NCBI RefSeq assembly: GCF_002205675.1
Contig: NZ_NISK01000001.1
Coordinates: 925,054 to 989,053, forward strand
From: Sphingopyxis bauzanensis
Lineage (GTDB): Bacteria > Pseudomonadota > Alphaproteobacteria > Sphingomonadales > Sphingomonadaceae
DNA length: 64,000 nucleotides
Direction of reading: 5' to 3'
Under the pieces are notes generated by a model that ran no database searches, was not told the origin of the DNA, and saw only the letters and a list, made by a program, of their open reading frames with translations. The translations under genes and the position numbers were made by a program. This document shows positions 32,538 through 42,502 of the stretch, piece by piece. Positions within the stretch are counted from its first letter, which is position 1, and every line of letters begins with the position of its first letter.

Positions 32538-33887
32538 ATGATGGACAGCATGCGCGGACTGCTTTCGGGCAGCCACGACCAGGACGACGGGGCAATCGAT
32601 CCGCCCGCGTCGGTCGGTGCCGACGAGCGGCGGATGCAGGTGCGCGCCTATAATTACTGGGCGTCGCTGCTTTCCGATCGCGCTTATCCGTCGGTCGAAG
32701 ACCTCGATCTGGAGCGCGCGGATTTCGGGTCTCATTCGGTGCTGCTCGACTTCACTGCCGGAGTCGAGAATCCCGGTATCGCCTTTGTCGGCGACCGGCT
32801 GCGCGAAGAATCGCAGATCGACGAGGATGTCCATTACATCAGCCAGATTCCCGGCCGCTCGCTGCTGTCGCGGCTGACCGACCATTATCTTCAGATCATC
32901 GCCAACCGCGCCCCGATCGGCTTTGAGGCCGAATTCGTCAACGATCGCGGCGTCACCATCATGTATCGTGGCATCTTGCTGCCCTTTTCGTCCGACGACG
33001 ACACGATCGATTTCATCATGGGCGTGATCAACTGGAAAGAAGCGGCGCCTGCCGATCAGGCCGCCGAATTGTTGCTGTCGGTTGAACAGGCGCTGCGCAG
33101 CGCCGCGCCGCTGACCGCGCCGGTGCCGGTGTGGGCCGACGGTCCCGACAGCGAACATCTTGACGATGACGGCGATGGGGATGCGACCCCCGGCTTTGGC
33201 GCTTTGATCGACAATAGCGACGTGCCGATCGTCGCCGCGCCCAATGCCGACGAGGTGTTTGAGAACGACCGCGACCCCGGCGCCGACGCCGAACTCGCCG
33301 ACTGGCTCGCGCTCGCGCGCGAAACCGCCGAGCGCGCGATTGCCGCCGACAGTCGCAGCCGCGGCGCGCTGTATCAGGCGGTCGCTAAAGCATGGGATTT
33401 CGCGCTGGTCGCAGAGCAGCAGCCCGGCGCCTTTGCCGCCCTGCTCGACGATGCCGGACTTGCGGTGCAGGACCGCGCCCCGATGACGCCGGTCGTAAAG
33501 CTGGTGTTCGGCGCGACTTATGACAAAACCCGCCTTGCCGAATATGCCTGTGTACTGGGCCATGCCAAGGATGAAGGCATCGGCCGCGGCGAACTCGCCG
33601 CTTATCTCGACTGCTATCCGGGCGGCCTCAAAGGCTTGGTCAAGGACGCGCGCGCGCGTCGTAAACCCGAGCGTGATACCGAGCCGAAAGCCGACGAAAA
33701 CCTCGCCGCTTTGCGCACCGCGCATCCGGCGATCATCCTCGAGCATGACGCAGGTGACGCCGAATTTGTCGTGCTGATCGCGCGCGCGATGCCGGGCGGG
33801 CATATCGGCATCGTCGCCAAAGCGGCGGATGATCCGGCGCTGATCGCCAAGCTGGCGCGCAAGGCGGTGCCGATTACAGGCGGCTAA
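32538..33887 (+). CDS. PAS-domain (PAS_5-like) protein of unknown function
   Basis: A 449-residue soluble protein. Residues about 30-170 resemble a PAS_5 domain (YWASLLSDRAYPSVEDLDLE, then RSLLSRLTDHYLQIIANRAP, and VTIMYRGILLPFSSDDDTID). The middle is acidic and disordered-looking (DDDGDGDATPG). The last 170 residues are helical, with no HTH, kinase or cyclase motif that I can see. GGGGAT precedes the ATG by 6 bp. It lies upstream of the NAD-GDH gene on the same strand with a 150-bp gap, so a metabolic or stress-sensing role is possible but unproved. Confidence 0.72.
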   Translation: MMDSMRGLLSGSHDQDDGAIDPPASVGADERRMQVRAYNYWASLLSDRAYPSVEDLDLERADFGSHSVLLDFTAGVENPGIAFVGDRLREESQIDEDVHYISQIPGRSLLSRLTDHYLQIIANRAPIGFEAEFVNDRGVTIMYRGILLPFSSDDDTIDFIMGVINWKEAAPADQAAELLLSVEQALRSAAPLTAPVPVWADGPDSEHLDDDGDGDATPGFGALIDNSDVPIVAAPNADEVFENDRDPGADAELADWLALARETAERAIAADSRSRGALYQAVAKAWDFALVAEQQPGAFAALLDDAGLAVQDRAPMTPVVKLVFGATYDKTRLAEYACVLGHAKDEGIGRGELAAYLDCYPGGLKGLVKDARARRKPERDTEPKADENLAALRTAHPAIILEHDAGDAEFVVLIARAMPGGHIGIVAKAADDPALIAKLARKAVPITGG

Positions 33888-34039
33888 CGGCGCTTGCGCA
33901 ACAGTCGATCCGAAACGTGAAATATTTTAACGTGGGCGCGCGAACGAGGTCTTGAGCCGCGCGCGCCACAGGCGCATAGGGTGGGGAGCGAACGGGCCCC
34001 CGCCGATCGTCGGCAGGGATCCCCATCTTTTGGTTCGGG

Positions 34040-37000
34040 ATGCTGCACTTTATGCCTCAAAATTCGTCCGACATGCCGGAAACGGACACGCCCACCGCCA
34101 CCACCGCCAAAGTCCCCGCCAAAATTGCCGCCGCCTATCTGGCGGCGCTGCATGGCAGCGCGCTGCCGGGCGAGGGTGACGATATGGACAAGGCGGCGCT
34201 GGCCGACGCCAGCCAGTTCGCCGGGCGCGCTTCGCTCGACCGCACTGCCGACACCCCGTCGCTGCTGCTCGAACCAATGGCCGCCGACGGCACCGACCGC
34301 CGCATGCGGCTCGTCATCGTCAACGACGACATGCCCTTCCTCGTCGATTCGACCTCGCAGATGGTCGCGGCGCAGGGGCTTGCCGTTCACCGCATCCTCC
34401 ACCCTGTCGTCGCCGTGAAGCGCGATGCCAAGGGACAACTGCTCGAAGCGGGTGAAGGACCGGCGCGCGAGTCGGTGATCTATATGGAGCTGGAGCGCGG
34501 CGACGCCCGCGCCCGCCGCCGCCTGCTCGACGCACTCGAAGCGGCGCTACGCGATGTCCGCGCCGCGGTGCGCGACTGGCGTGCGATGCGCGCCGCGATG
34601 CTCGCCGATGCCGCGATGCGCGTCGACGGCGAGGCGGCCGAACTGCTCCGGTGGTTCGAAGGCGGGGCGATGACCCAGCTCGGCCATGAATGGCGCACCC
34701 GCGACGGCAAGGTGCAGGATCCGCTCGGGGTCAGCGAAAGCAGCGAGAGCCAGCTCTTGTCCCCCGCCGCACTAGATGCGGCGTTCGCCTGGTTCGATGG
34801 CGGTGGCCAGGCGCCGCTTCTCATCAAGTCGAACCGACTGTCGGCGGTCCATCGCCGCGTCCTGCTCGACCTTGTCATTGTTCCCGAAATGAAGGGCAAA
34901 AAGGTCGACCGCCTGTCGATCCACGCCGGTCTGTGGACCAGCGCGGCGCTGTCGGCGCGCCCCGACAAGGTGCCCGTGCTGCGCGCGCAGCTCGACGCGC
35001 TGATGACCAAATTCGGCTTTGATCCCGCGGGTCATGCCGGCAAGGCGCTCGCGCACGCGCTTACCGCGCTGCCGCACGACCTGTTGATCGCCTTCGACGC
35101 GGCGTCGCTCGAAGCGCTGGTGCTGACGTCGATGTCGATCACCGACCGCCCGCGCCCGAAACTGGTGACGGTGCGCAGCGCCCTTGGCCGCCATCTGTTC
35201 GTGTTCGTCTGGCTGCCGCGTGACGAGGTGTCGACCGGTCGCCGCATCGCGGTCGAAGCGATGCTGGTGCGCGAGGCGAAAGCCGGTGTGATCGGCTGGA
35301 CGATGGTACTCGAAGACGGCGGCGCGGCTCTGCTGCGCTACACGCTCGACCTGCGCAGCGGCGGGGTCGTTCCCGACACCGACGCGCTCAATACCCAGCT
35401 CGAACAGATGGTGCGCGGCTGGCAGCCCGAGGTCGAAGCGGCGCTGGCGAAGCGCGGCGATCCCGGACGCGCCGCGGCGCTCGCGGCACGCTTTGCCCCG
35501 ACGTTCCCGCCCAATTACCGCAACCTCTATAATCCCGAGGAAGCCGCGCGCGATATCCTGCGCCTGCGCGATCTCGACGCCGAAAATCCGCGCAGCGTGC
35601 GGCTGGCGAAGAAGAGCCTCGATGGCGACGACCGGCTGCGGCTGAAAGTGTACAGCGCCGTGGGGCCGCTCGCCTTGTCCGACGTTGTTCCTGCGCTTGA
35701 ACATTTCGGTTTCGAAGTGCTCGAAGAAATCCCGACCGCGCTCGGCCAGAGCCGTGCGCCGGGGATGGAGGCCGACGACGAACAGCCGATCGTCATCCAC
35801 GATTTCACGCTGCGCCTGCCCGCCAATGTCGATGAACTTGCGCTGCTGCCCTACGCCGAAGTGATCGAAGGCGCGATCGCCGCGGTGCTCGGCGGAAAGG
35901 CCGAGAATGACGCGTTCAACGAACTGGTGCTGACCAACCAGACCGATCCGCGCGCCATCGTGTGGCTGCGCGCCTGGTTCCGTTACCTGCGTCAGGGCGG
36001 CTCGGCCTATGGCATGGACACGGTTGTCAGCGCGCTCCGCCATGCGCCCGCGCTCACCGGGGCGCTGATCGAGCGCTTCCGCGCCCTCCACGATCCCAAG
36101 GCACGCGATGCGAAGCGCGCCGAAGCGCTGGAAGCCGACATTCTTGCGGGCTTTGCCGACATCAAATCAATCGACGAGGATCGCATCCTCCGCCTGTTCC
36201 ATGCCGTGATCGGCGCGACGCTGCGCACCAATGCCTTTGCTCCCGCGGCAGCGGAAGCGCTGGCGTTCAAGATCGATAGCAGCAAAGTCCCGGGCCTGCC
36301 CAAACCGCTACCGTGGCGCGAAGTGTGGGTCTACTCGCCGCGCGTCGAGGGCATTCACCTGCGCGCTGGTCCGGTCGCGCGCGGCGGCCTCCGCTGGTCC
36401 GATCGCCGCGACGACTTCCGTACCGAGATCCTCGGGCTGATGAAGGCGCAGCGCGTCAAGAATGCCGTCATCGTGCCGACCGGCGCGAAAGGCGGTTTCT
36501 ATCCCAAGGCGCTGCCCGACGTGTCGCTCGACCGCGATGCGTGGTTTGCCGAGGGCACCGAATGCTACCGCATCTTCATCCGCTCCTTGCTGTCGATCAC
36601 CGACAATCTGGTCGCGGGCAAAGTCGTGCATCCCAAGGGCGTCGTGATCCACGACGGCGACGATGCCTATTTCGTCGTCGCCGCCGACAAGGGCACCGCG
36701 ACCTTCTCCGACGTCGCCAATGCGCTCGCGATGGAACGCGATTTCTGGCTCGGCGATGCGTTCGCGAGCGGTGGGTCGAACGGCTATGACCACAAGGCGA
36801 TGGGCATCACCGCCAAGGGCGCGTGGCTGTCGGTTCAGCGCCACTTCGCCGAAATGAGCATCGATGTGCAGAGCGACACGATCCGCGTCGTCGGCTGCGG
36901 CGATATGTCGGGTGACGTGTTCGGCAATGGCATGCTGCTGTCGAAAGCAATCCAGTTGGTCGCGGCATTCGACCATCGCCACATCTTCCTCGACCCCAAT

Positions 37001-38758
37001 CCCGATCCGGCGAAAAGCTGGAGAGAACGCGAGCGGATGTTCAACCTGCCGCGCTCATCCTGGGCAGATTATAACGCCAAGCTGATCTCGAAGGGCGGCG
37101 GCATCTTTCCGCGCAGCCAGAAAAGCATCCCCTTGAGCTCCGAAGTCCAGGCGCTGCTCGGGCTGTCGGTAGCCGAAATCGACCCCGGTTCGCTGATCTC
37201 GGCGATCCTGAAGGCGCCCGCCGATCTGCTGTGGTTCGGCGGCATCGGTACCTATGTGAAGGCGGCGAGCCAGAATAATGCCGAGGTCGGCGATCCAGCC
37301 AACGACGCGCTGCGCGTCGATGCGGAGGATCTGCGCGTGAAAGCGGTGGGCGAGGGCGCGAACCTGGGCACCACGCAGGCCGCACGCATCGCTTTTTCGG
37401 CGAAGGGCGGACGGATCAACACCGACTTCATCGACAACAGCGCCGGCGTCGATTGTTCGGATAATGAGGTCAATATCAAGATCGCACTGAACCGCGAGAT
37501 GGCCGAAGGACGGCTGGCGCAAGAGACGCGCGACGCGCTGCTCGTGCGGATGACCGACGATGTCGCCGAACTGGTGCTCGAGGATAACCGCCTTCAGGCG
37601 CTGGCGCTGTCGATCGCTGAAAAAGGCGGCTCTGCGGCGGTGGCTTCCTATGTCCGGCTGATGGAGACGTTCGAGGCGTCGGGCCGGCTCGATCGCAAGG
37701 TCGAAGGTCTGGCGGCGAACGACGAGCTGCTCCGCCGCGCCGCCGAAGGGCGTGGGCTGACGCGTCCCGAACTCGCGGTACTGTTGTCGACCGCCAAGCT
37801 CGCGTTGCAGGAAGCGATCGAGAAGAGCAGCCTGCCCGACGATCCGGCGCTGGCAAGCGACCTTGCGGCGGCGTTTCCGGCCGAAATGCAGCGCAATTTT
37901 GCGGCGGCGATCGCCGATCACCAGCTGCGCCGCGAAATCATTGCGACGAAGATCGCCAACCGGATCATCAACCGCATGGGCATCGTCCATCCGTTCGAAC
38001 TGGTCGAGGAAGAGGGCTGCGCGCTCGGTGATATCGCTGCAGCATTTGTCGCGGTCGAGCGCCTGCTCGGCATGCCCGCGATCTGGACCGCGCTGGACGA
38101 TGCCAAGATTGCTGAGAGCGTGCGCTTGTCGCTATTTGCCCAAGCGGCGTCGGCGATGACCTCCCAGATGGCCGATCTGCTGCGCGTGACGCAGACCTTG
38201 TCGCAGGCCGGGCCGGTCGTCGCGCGGCTCGAACCCGGGGTCGATCGCCTCAATGCCAGCGTCGACGGACTGCTCAGCCCCTCGGTCAAGCGACAGTGGG
38301 ACATGCTGACCCAGCAATTGCTCGACGCCGGCGCGCCCGAGGCGCTGACCGAGGCGGTCGTCCGTCTGTTCAAGACCGACGGCGCGATCGGCATCGTCGA
38401 CCTGGCCGAACGGCGCGGCGACGACGAGGTCGCGGTAACCAGCGCCTTCACCCATTTGGGCGAAGCGCTCGGGCTCGACTGGGCGCAGACGCTGGCGGCG
38501 CATATGAGCCCCGGCGATCCGTGGGAACGCCTGCTGGTCAACAGCCTGGCGCGCGATTTCCAGCAGATGCGGCTGGGCTTCCTCGCGGGGCTTCCCAAGG
38601 GCGACCTCGACGCGGCGGTGACCAAATGGCTCGCCGACCATGCCCCGCGCGTCGAACAGTTCCGCACGACGGTTGAGCGTGCGCGGACGATCCCGAACCC
38701 CAACGGCGCGATGCTGTCGCACATTGCGGGGCAGGCGCGCGGGCTTTTGGGGAGGTAA
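34040..38758 (+). CDS. gdhB: NAD-specific glutamate dehydrogenase, large (180-kDa class)
   Basis: A 1572-residue enzyme that oxidises L-glutamate to 2-oxoglutarate and ammonia with NAD+. Its size, and a dehydrogenase core in the second half, mark the large GDH class first seen in Streptomyces and Caulobacter. Landmarks are LVIVNDDMPFLVDS near the N-terminus (ACT-like), RGGLRWSDRRDDFRTEILGL then VPTGAKGGFYPK around residues 780-825, GCGDMSGDVFGNGML near 955, and the C-terminal helical region. Start choice is uncertain (ATG 34040, 34052 or 34073; none has a strong ribosome site). The stop overlaps the next start (TAATG). It would be the natural sink for L-Glu made by the D-Glu cluster, but sphingomonads also keep it as a housekeeping gene. 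Confidence 0.93.
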   Translation: MLHFMPQNSSDMPETDTPTATTAKVPAKIAAAYLAALHGSALPGEGDDMDKAALADASQFAGRASLDRTADTPSLLLEPMAADGTDRRMRLVIVNDDMPFLVDSTSQMVAAQGLAVHRILHPVVAVKRDAKGQLLEAGEGPARESVIYMELERGDARARRRLLDALEAALRDVRAAVRDWRAMRAAMLADAAMRVDGEAAELLRWFEGGAMTQLGHEWRTRDGKVQDPLGVSESSESQLLSPAALDAAFAWFDGGGQAPLLIKSNRLSAVHRRVLLDLVIVPEMKGKKVDRLSIHAGLWTSAALSARPDKVPVLRAQLDALMTKFGFDPAGHAGKALAHALTALPHDLLIAFDAASLEALVLTSMSITDRPRPKLVTVRSALGRHLFVFVWLPRDEVSTGRRIAVEAMLVREAKAGVIGWTMVLEDGGAALLRYTLDLRSGGVVPDTDALNTQLEQMVRGWQPEVEAALAKRGDPGRAAALAARFAPTFPPNYRNLYNPEEAARDILRLRDLDAENPRSVRLAKKSLDGDDRLRLKVYSAVGPLALSDVVPALEHFGFEVLEEIPTALGQSRAPGMEADDEQPIVIHDFTLRLPANVDELALLPYAEVIEGAIAAVLGGKAENDAFNELVLTNQTDPRAIVWLRAWFRYLRQGGSAYGMDTVVSALRHAPALTGALIERFRALHDPKARDAKRAEALEADILAGFADIKSIDEDRILRLFHAVIGATLRTNAFAPAAAEALAFKIDSSKVPGLPKPLPWREVWVYSPRVEGIHLRAGPVARGGLRWSDRRDDFRTEILGLMKAQRVKNAVIVPTGAKGGFYPKALPDVSLDRDAWFAEGTECYRIFIRSLLSITDNLVAGKVVHPKGVVIHDGDDAYFVVAADKGTATFSDVANALAMERDFWLGDAFASGGSNGYDHKAMGITAKGAWLSVQRHFAEMSIDVQSDTIRVVGCGDMSGDVFGNGMLLSKAIQLVAAFDHRHIFLDPNPDPAKSWRERERMFNLPRSSWADYNAKLISKGGGIFPRSQKSIPLSSEVQALLGLSVAEIDPGSLISAILKAPADLLWFGGIGTYVKAASQNNAEVGDPANDALRVDAEDLRVKAVGEGANLGTTQAARIAFSAKGGRINTDFIDNSAGVDCSDNEVNIKIALNREMAEGRLAQETRDALLVRMTDDVAELVLEDNRLQALALSIAEKGGSAAVASYVRLMETFEASGRLDRKVEGLAANDELLRRAAEGRGLTRPELAVLLSTAKLALQEAIEKSSLPDDPALASDLAAAFPAEMQRNFAAAIADHQLRREIIATKIANRIINRMGIVHPFELVEEEGCALGDIAAAFVAVERLLGMPAIWTALDDAKIAESVRLSLFAQAASAMTSQMADLLRVTQTLSQAGPVVARLEPGVDRLNASVDGLLSPSVKRQWDMLTQQLLDAGAPEALTEAVVRLFKTDGAIGIVDLAERRGDDEVAVTSAFTHLGEALGLDWAQTLAAHMSPGDPWERLLVNSLARDFQQMRLGFLAGLPKGDLDAAVTKWLADHAPRVEQFRTTVERARTIPNPNGAMLSHIAGQARGLLGR

Positions 38759-39615
38759 TGCCTTTCCAGCCCCGCGTCGTGATGCTCGTGCCGGCGCCCA
38801 ACTATACCGAAAACTGGCAGCCTGCCTTAGCCCGCAAGGTGGCGGCGCTGACCGGCGCCGGGCTGATCGTCGAACAGCGCGTGTGGACCGACCCGGGCGA
38901 CCTGTCGGGCTATGACCTGATCCTGCCGCTCTTTGCCTGGGGGTATCAGCGCGATGTCGAAGCTTGGTACGCGCTGCTTGACCGGCTGGAGACCGAGGAA
39001 TTGCCGGTCGCCAATCCGGTGCCGGTACTGCGCTGGAACAGCGACAAAGCGTACCTATCCGACCTCGGCACCAAGGGTGTCGCGGTGGTGCCGACGGTCG
39101 AGGTTGCGGCGCTGGACGATGCCAGCCTCAGCAATGCCCGCGCCAAACTTGGCGTCGAGGAAGTCGTGATCAAACCCGCGATTTCGGGCGGCGCCGACGG
39201 CACTCACCGCATCGCGGCGCTCGGCGCGATTTCGCTCGACGCACTCGGCCAGCGCCGCCTCGTCCAGCCGCTGATGCCCGGCATCCTGACCGATGGCGAA
39301 TATTCGCTGTTCTTCTTCGCGGGCAATTTCAGCCACGCCATCGTCAAACGGCCCGCGGCGGGCGACTTTCGTGTCCAGGAACAATTTGGCGGGCGCGAGT
39401 CGGGGTGGGATGCGAGTGCCGATGCGCAAGCGCTGGCAGAAGCGGCACTGGCTGCGGCTCCCGCACCGCCAGTTTACGCGCGCGTTGATATGGTCGGCGA
39501 CGCAGCAGGCAAGCTCCACATCATGGAACTCGAACTGATCGAACCCTCGCTGTTCCTGCATCATGCCCCCGACAAGGGGGCGGCGTTCGGGCATGCGGTG
39601 TACGCCGCGATCTAA
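38758..39615 (+). CDS. ATP-grasp domain protein
   Basis: A 285-residue protein of the ATP-grasp superfamily, close to the prokaryotic glutathione-synthetase-like group. Visible are a pre-ATP-grasp segment ending in PVLRWNSDKAYLSDL, the ATP-binding KPAISGGADGTHRI, and metal-site residues in ARVDMVGDAAGKLHIMELEL then IEPSLFLHHA. Such enzymes join a carboxylate to an amine or thiol; the partners here are unknown. It overlaps the GDH stop, so the two are co-expressed, which may point to glutamate-derived substrates, but this is a guess. Confidence 0.82.
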   Translation: MPFQPRVVMLVPAPNYTENWQPALARKVAALTGAGLIVEQRVWTDPGDLSGYDLILPLFAWGYQRDVEAWYALLDRLETEELPVANPVPVLRWNSDKAYLSDLGTKGVAVVPTVEVAALDDASLSNARAKLGVEEVVIKPAISGGADGTHRIAALGAISLDALGQRRLVQPLMPGILTDGEYSLFFFAGNFSHAIVKRPAAGDFRVQEQFGGRESGWDASADAQALAEAALAAAPAPPVYARVDMVGDAAGKLHIMELELIEPSLFLHHAPDKGAAFGHAVYAAI

Positions 39616-39848
39616 TCGGCGATCCGCCGCCGCCACAACCATTGCCGGATCGCCGAGGTCAGGTTCGGCGGATCGTCGGCCTCCATCCGCGCGACGTCGA
39701 TCCGCGCGACGAGCGCGTTGACGGGCAGCGCCTGCCGCGCCGCCTCGGCCTCCAGCGCGTCCCAGAACAGCGGCTCGAGGCTGATCGAGGTCGGGTGACC
39801 GGCGATGGTGACCGAGCGTTTGACGGGAGGGTGCAAGGGCGGGGTCAT
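39612..39848 (-). CDS. Ribbon-helix-helix (RHH_4) small protein
   Basis: A 78-residue protein of the RHH_4 type common in alphaproteobacteria. The strand-helix-helix unit runs KRSVTIAGHPTSISLEPLFW followed by LEAEAARQALPVNALVARI. RHH proteins usually bind DNA as dimers; this subgroup has no known target that I can name. ATG 39848 follows a GGAG about 8 bases upstream. Its 3' end overlaps the ATP-grasp gene by 4 bp, tail to tail. In the 39849-40013 gap a perfect 9-bp inverted repeat (GGCGACGGC at 39865, loop AAA, GCCGTCGCC) lies just upstream. Confidence 0.75.
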   Translation of the reverse strand: MTPPLHPPVKRSVTIAGHPTSISLEPLFWDALEAEAARQALPVNALVARIDVARMEADDPPNLTSAIRQWLWRRRIAD

Positions 39849-40013
39849 CGATCGGGGCTCCAGTGGCGACGGCAAAGCCGTCGCCTGCCGTCAGACGAGT
39901 TCGGCGATCTTTTGGGATCGCCGCCCCGCTGGCCGTGCCGGGCCGTGGCTGCGTCACCGGTTGCAAGCTCGCCGTTTGCTGACGCGAACGCCATCGCTAG
40001 CGCCCTCGGCCCG

Positions 40014-40736
40014 TCAATACATATGTTGCCCGCCATTGATCGACATCGTCGACCCGGTCACAAATCCGGCATCCTCGCTGCACAGGAACGCGACGCCGCG
40101 CGCGATTTCATCGGCCTGGCCCAGCCGCCCTACCGGGATCTTGGCGACAATTTTTTCCAACACCTGCGGCGGCACCGCGGCGACCATGTCGGTGTCGATA
40201 TAGCCTGGCGCGATCGCGTTGACGGTCACGCCCTTCTTGGCGCCTTCCTGCGCCAGCGCTTTCGTAAAGCCGTGGATGCCCGATTTCGCCGCGGCATAAT
40301 TGACCTGGCCGTACTGGCCTGCCTGTCCGTTGATCGACCCGATGTTGACGATCCGGCCCCAGCCGCGCTCGACCATGCCGCCAAACGTCGCCTTCGCCAT
40401 GTTGAAACAGCCGCCCAGATTGACGCGCATCACATCGTCCCAATCGTCGTAGCTCATTCGAGCGAGCGTGCCGTCGCGGGTGATCCCGGCGTTGTTGACG
40501 ACGATGTCGACCGGGCCAAATTCCTCGGCAATCCGCGCGCAGCTATCGAGGCACGCCTGATGGTCGCCGACGTCCCATTTCCTCGCGGCGATGCCGGTGC
40601 GGTCGGTGAACGCCTTCGCCTTTTCGTCATTGCCGCCATAGTTGGCGACGACGGTGACGCCCTGTTCCTGCAATTTAAGGCTGATCGCCTCCCCGATACC
40701 CCGGCTGCCGCCGGTGACGATTGCTACGCGTGCCAT
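40014..40736 (-). CDS. phbB: Acetoacetyl-CoA reductase PhbB
   Basis: A 240-residue short-chain dehydrogenase that reduces acetoacetyl-CoA to (R)-3-hydroxybutyryl-CoA with NADPH for polyhydroxybutyrate synthesis. The nucleotide motif TGGSRGIGEA, the NNAG motif, the catalytic Ser in IGSINGQAGQYGQ and the YxxxK in NYAAAKSG are all present. The phrase GQAGQYGQVNYAAAKSGIHG is typical of PhaB rather than FabG. No phaA or phaC lies in the window. Confidence 0.92.
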   Translation of the reverse strand: MARVAIVTGGSRGIGEAISLKLQEQGVTVVANYGGNDEKAKAFTDRTGIAARKWDVGDHQACLDSCARIAEEFGPVDIVVNNAGITRDGTLARMSYDDWDDVMRVNLGGCFNMAKATFGGMVERGWGRIVNIGSINGQAGQYGQVNYAAAKSGIHGFTKALAQEGAKKGVTVNAIAPGYIDTDMVAAVPPQVLEKIVAKIPVGRLGQADEIARGVAFLCSEDAGFVTGSTMSINGGQHMY

Positions 40737-40847
40737 GAATCAAGCTCTCCCACACAGTTATGGTGCCAGACTAGGGCGCGGGGCGAGGCGTCGCAAGTTT
40801 ACCGGAACGTCAATCGCAAAGCTATTCAGGGGGCTGGGGTCAGGACC

Positions 40848-42410
40848 CTAGTTGCTCACCTGGACGCGCAGCCGGGAAAAGTCGCCGATAGCGAGGTCGG
40901 CCTTGTCGATCGTCACCACCAGATTGTCGCAGTCGCCGAACATCCGGCTCATCAACCCACTGGTCGGCAGTTCGAGCAAGACGGCGTCGCGATCCTCGTC
41001 ATAATCATGGACATGGCGGAAGGGTTCATGCCCGATCGCCGCCATTTCGCACGCGGCAAGGTCGCGCCAATAGGGCTCGTAAAACGCGCGCATCGGCACC
41101 GACAGGCTGTCCGGGTCGGCGCACCACGCATGTTTGGCGCGGTCGAACAGGATCGTCTGATAGTCATGGACCCACAGATTGGCGTCGGCGCGGTGCGTGG
41201 TCAGCGGCAGGGTGAGGGTGTCGCGCACCTCTGCGCCGGTTTCGGGGTCGATGCGGTGAACCGCTTTTGCCCAATGGATCGCGTGCAGCGCGGACATGAC
41301 GGCCGTTGCGTCGCTCGCCGAAAAGGCTTCCTTGGCTGGGCTTTCGTGGACGATGGCGACGATCTCGTCGGCGCGGATGCGCGCCTCGCGGTTGATCGCG
41401 GCGCACTGCTCCAATGCGACAATGTCCTCGGCGCTCGCGCCCGGGGCTGGTGTCGCGTCGGTCGTCAACCGGTCGAGCCGCATTTCCAGAATGGCGATCA
41501 TCGCCGTCATGCTGCCCCAGTCGAAAGGGTGGAGGGCGGGGTCGGCAATATCGTAGCTGCGGCTATACAGCATCGCGCCAATGTCGTTCGGATCGCCCTC
41601 GACCCGCGGATCGGCGTCGCCCGGCCCTACCGCGACCAGATCGACCGGCCATTCCGGAAACGCGCGTACCGCAAAGGGCTCGAGGTCGCCAAAGCGCAGC
41701 CCGCCATGCGGGCCGAACCATCCGCCTTGATCGTCGAGCGCCAGCGGCGGCGACACCGCCACATCGGTATCGCGCAGATGCAGCACCTGCATATGATAGC
41801 CGCGGCGATGGATGAAAAAGGCAAGCGCGCCGTCGCGCGGCCCCAGCCCGTTCCACAGCGCGGGGGGCAGACTGGCGCAATCGATCTGGGCCAGGAAGTC
41901 GGCGGGTTCGCCGTCGATTTGCGGCCATTCGGTGCCGACGGGCAGGCGCGGGCAACCGCCGAGCCAGCTGTTGGTTGAAATGGCATCGCGCAGCGGGATT
42001 TGCGGCACGAGGCGTAGCGTAACGGCTTCGGTTTCGATCTCGGCGCTTGCGATTCGATGCGCTTCGTCTTCGACCTCGGACGCCAGCGCTTCGAGCGTCG
42101 CATCGACCGCAGCGGCCTCGCCATCGGGGGCGGGGACTTGCCGATAATCATAGTCGGTCTCAGCCTGCGGCTGGAGCGGCGCCTTGCCGCTGACGCGCGC
42201 GAGTCGCGATGCGGAGATTTCGACGACTTCGGCCTCGGGCTTCGCCTTGCGCGACAGTTTGGGCATTCGGCTTTCACCTGGCGCGCGCGGAGCCCGCGGC
42301 GGGGCGGGGGCGGTGCGCGGACGGCGCAGCCACCAGATGGCAAAGATGAGCCCCACAAAGGCCAGCGTGATCCCGGCGAGCATGAGCGCTGCCGATTGGA
42401 TCTGGTTCAT
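40848..42410 (-). CDS. DUF1963 (YwqG-like) membrane-anchored protein
   Basis: A 520-residue protein. One N-terminal transmembrane helix (SAALMLAGITLAFVGLIFAI) is followed by a Pro/Ala-rich linker and a long DUF1963 domain with the hallmark PRLPVGTEWPQIDGEPADFL and AQIDCASLP. A second similar module may lie in the C-terminal part (HVHDYDEDRDAVLLELPTSG and the GDCDNLVVTI end). DUF1963 proteins have no settled function. The topology puts the domain in the cytoplasm if the anchor is N-out. Neighbours phbB and hemH give no functional clue. Confidence 0.82.
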   Translation of the reverse strand: MNQIQSAALMLAGITLAFVGLIFAIWWLRRPRTAPAPPRAPRAPGESRMPKLSRKAKPEAEVVEISASRLARVSGKAPLQPQAETDYDYRQVPAPDGEAAAVDATLEALASEVEDEAHRIASAEIETEAVTLRLVPQIPLRDAISTNSWLGGCPRLPVGTEWPQIDGEPADFLAQIDCASLPPALWNGLGPRDGALAFFIHRRGYHMQVLHLRDTDVAVSPPLALDDQGGWFGPHGGLRFGDLEPFAVRAFPEWPVDLVAVGPGDADPRVEGDPNDIGAMLYSRSYDIADPALHPFDWGSMTAMIAILEMRLDRLTTDATPAPGASAEDIVALEQCAAINREARIRADEIVAIVHESPAKEAFSASDATAVMSALHAIHWAKAVHRIDPETGAEVRDTLTLPLTTHRADANLWVHDYQTILFDRAKHAWCADPDSLSVPMRAFYEPYWRDLAACEMAAIGHEPFRHVHDYDEDRDAVLLELPTSGLMSRMFGDCDNLVVTIDKADLAIGDFSRLRVQVSN

Positions 42411-42502
42411 TGCGAATCTCCAAATTGCCGCGACCGGACCGTTTCGGTGCCGCGTCGGAGCAATCTAGTGCATGGACCTAAATAGTTGGTAAGCGCCGGA
42501 GA

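Noticed and set aside
39865..39885. 9-bp stem GGCGACGGC-AAA-GCCGTCGCC as a terminator
   Set aside because: No T-run on either side and it lies upstream of the RHH gene start, not after a gene end.
39642..41978. 778-codon plus-strand open frame across three minus-strand genes
   Set aside because: It crosses RHH, phbB and DUF1963 genes, all with clear family motifs on the other strand; composition is that of a shadow frame.
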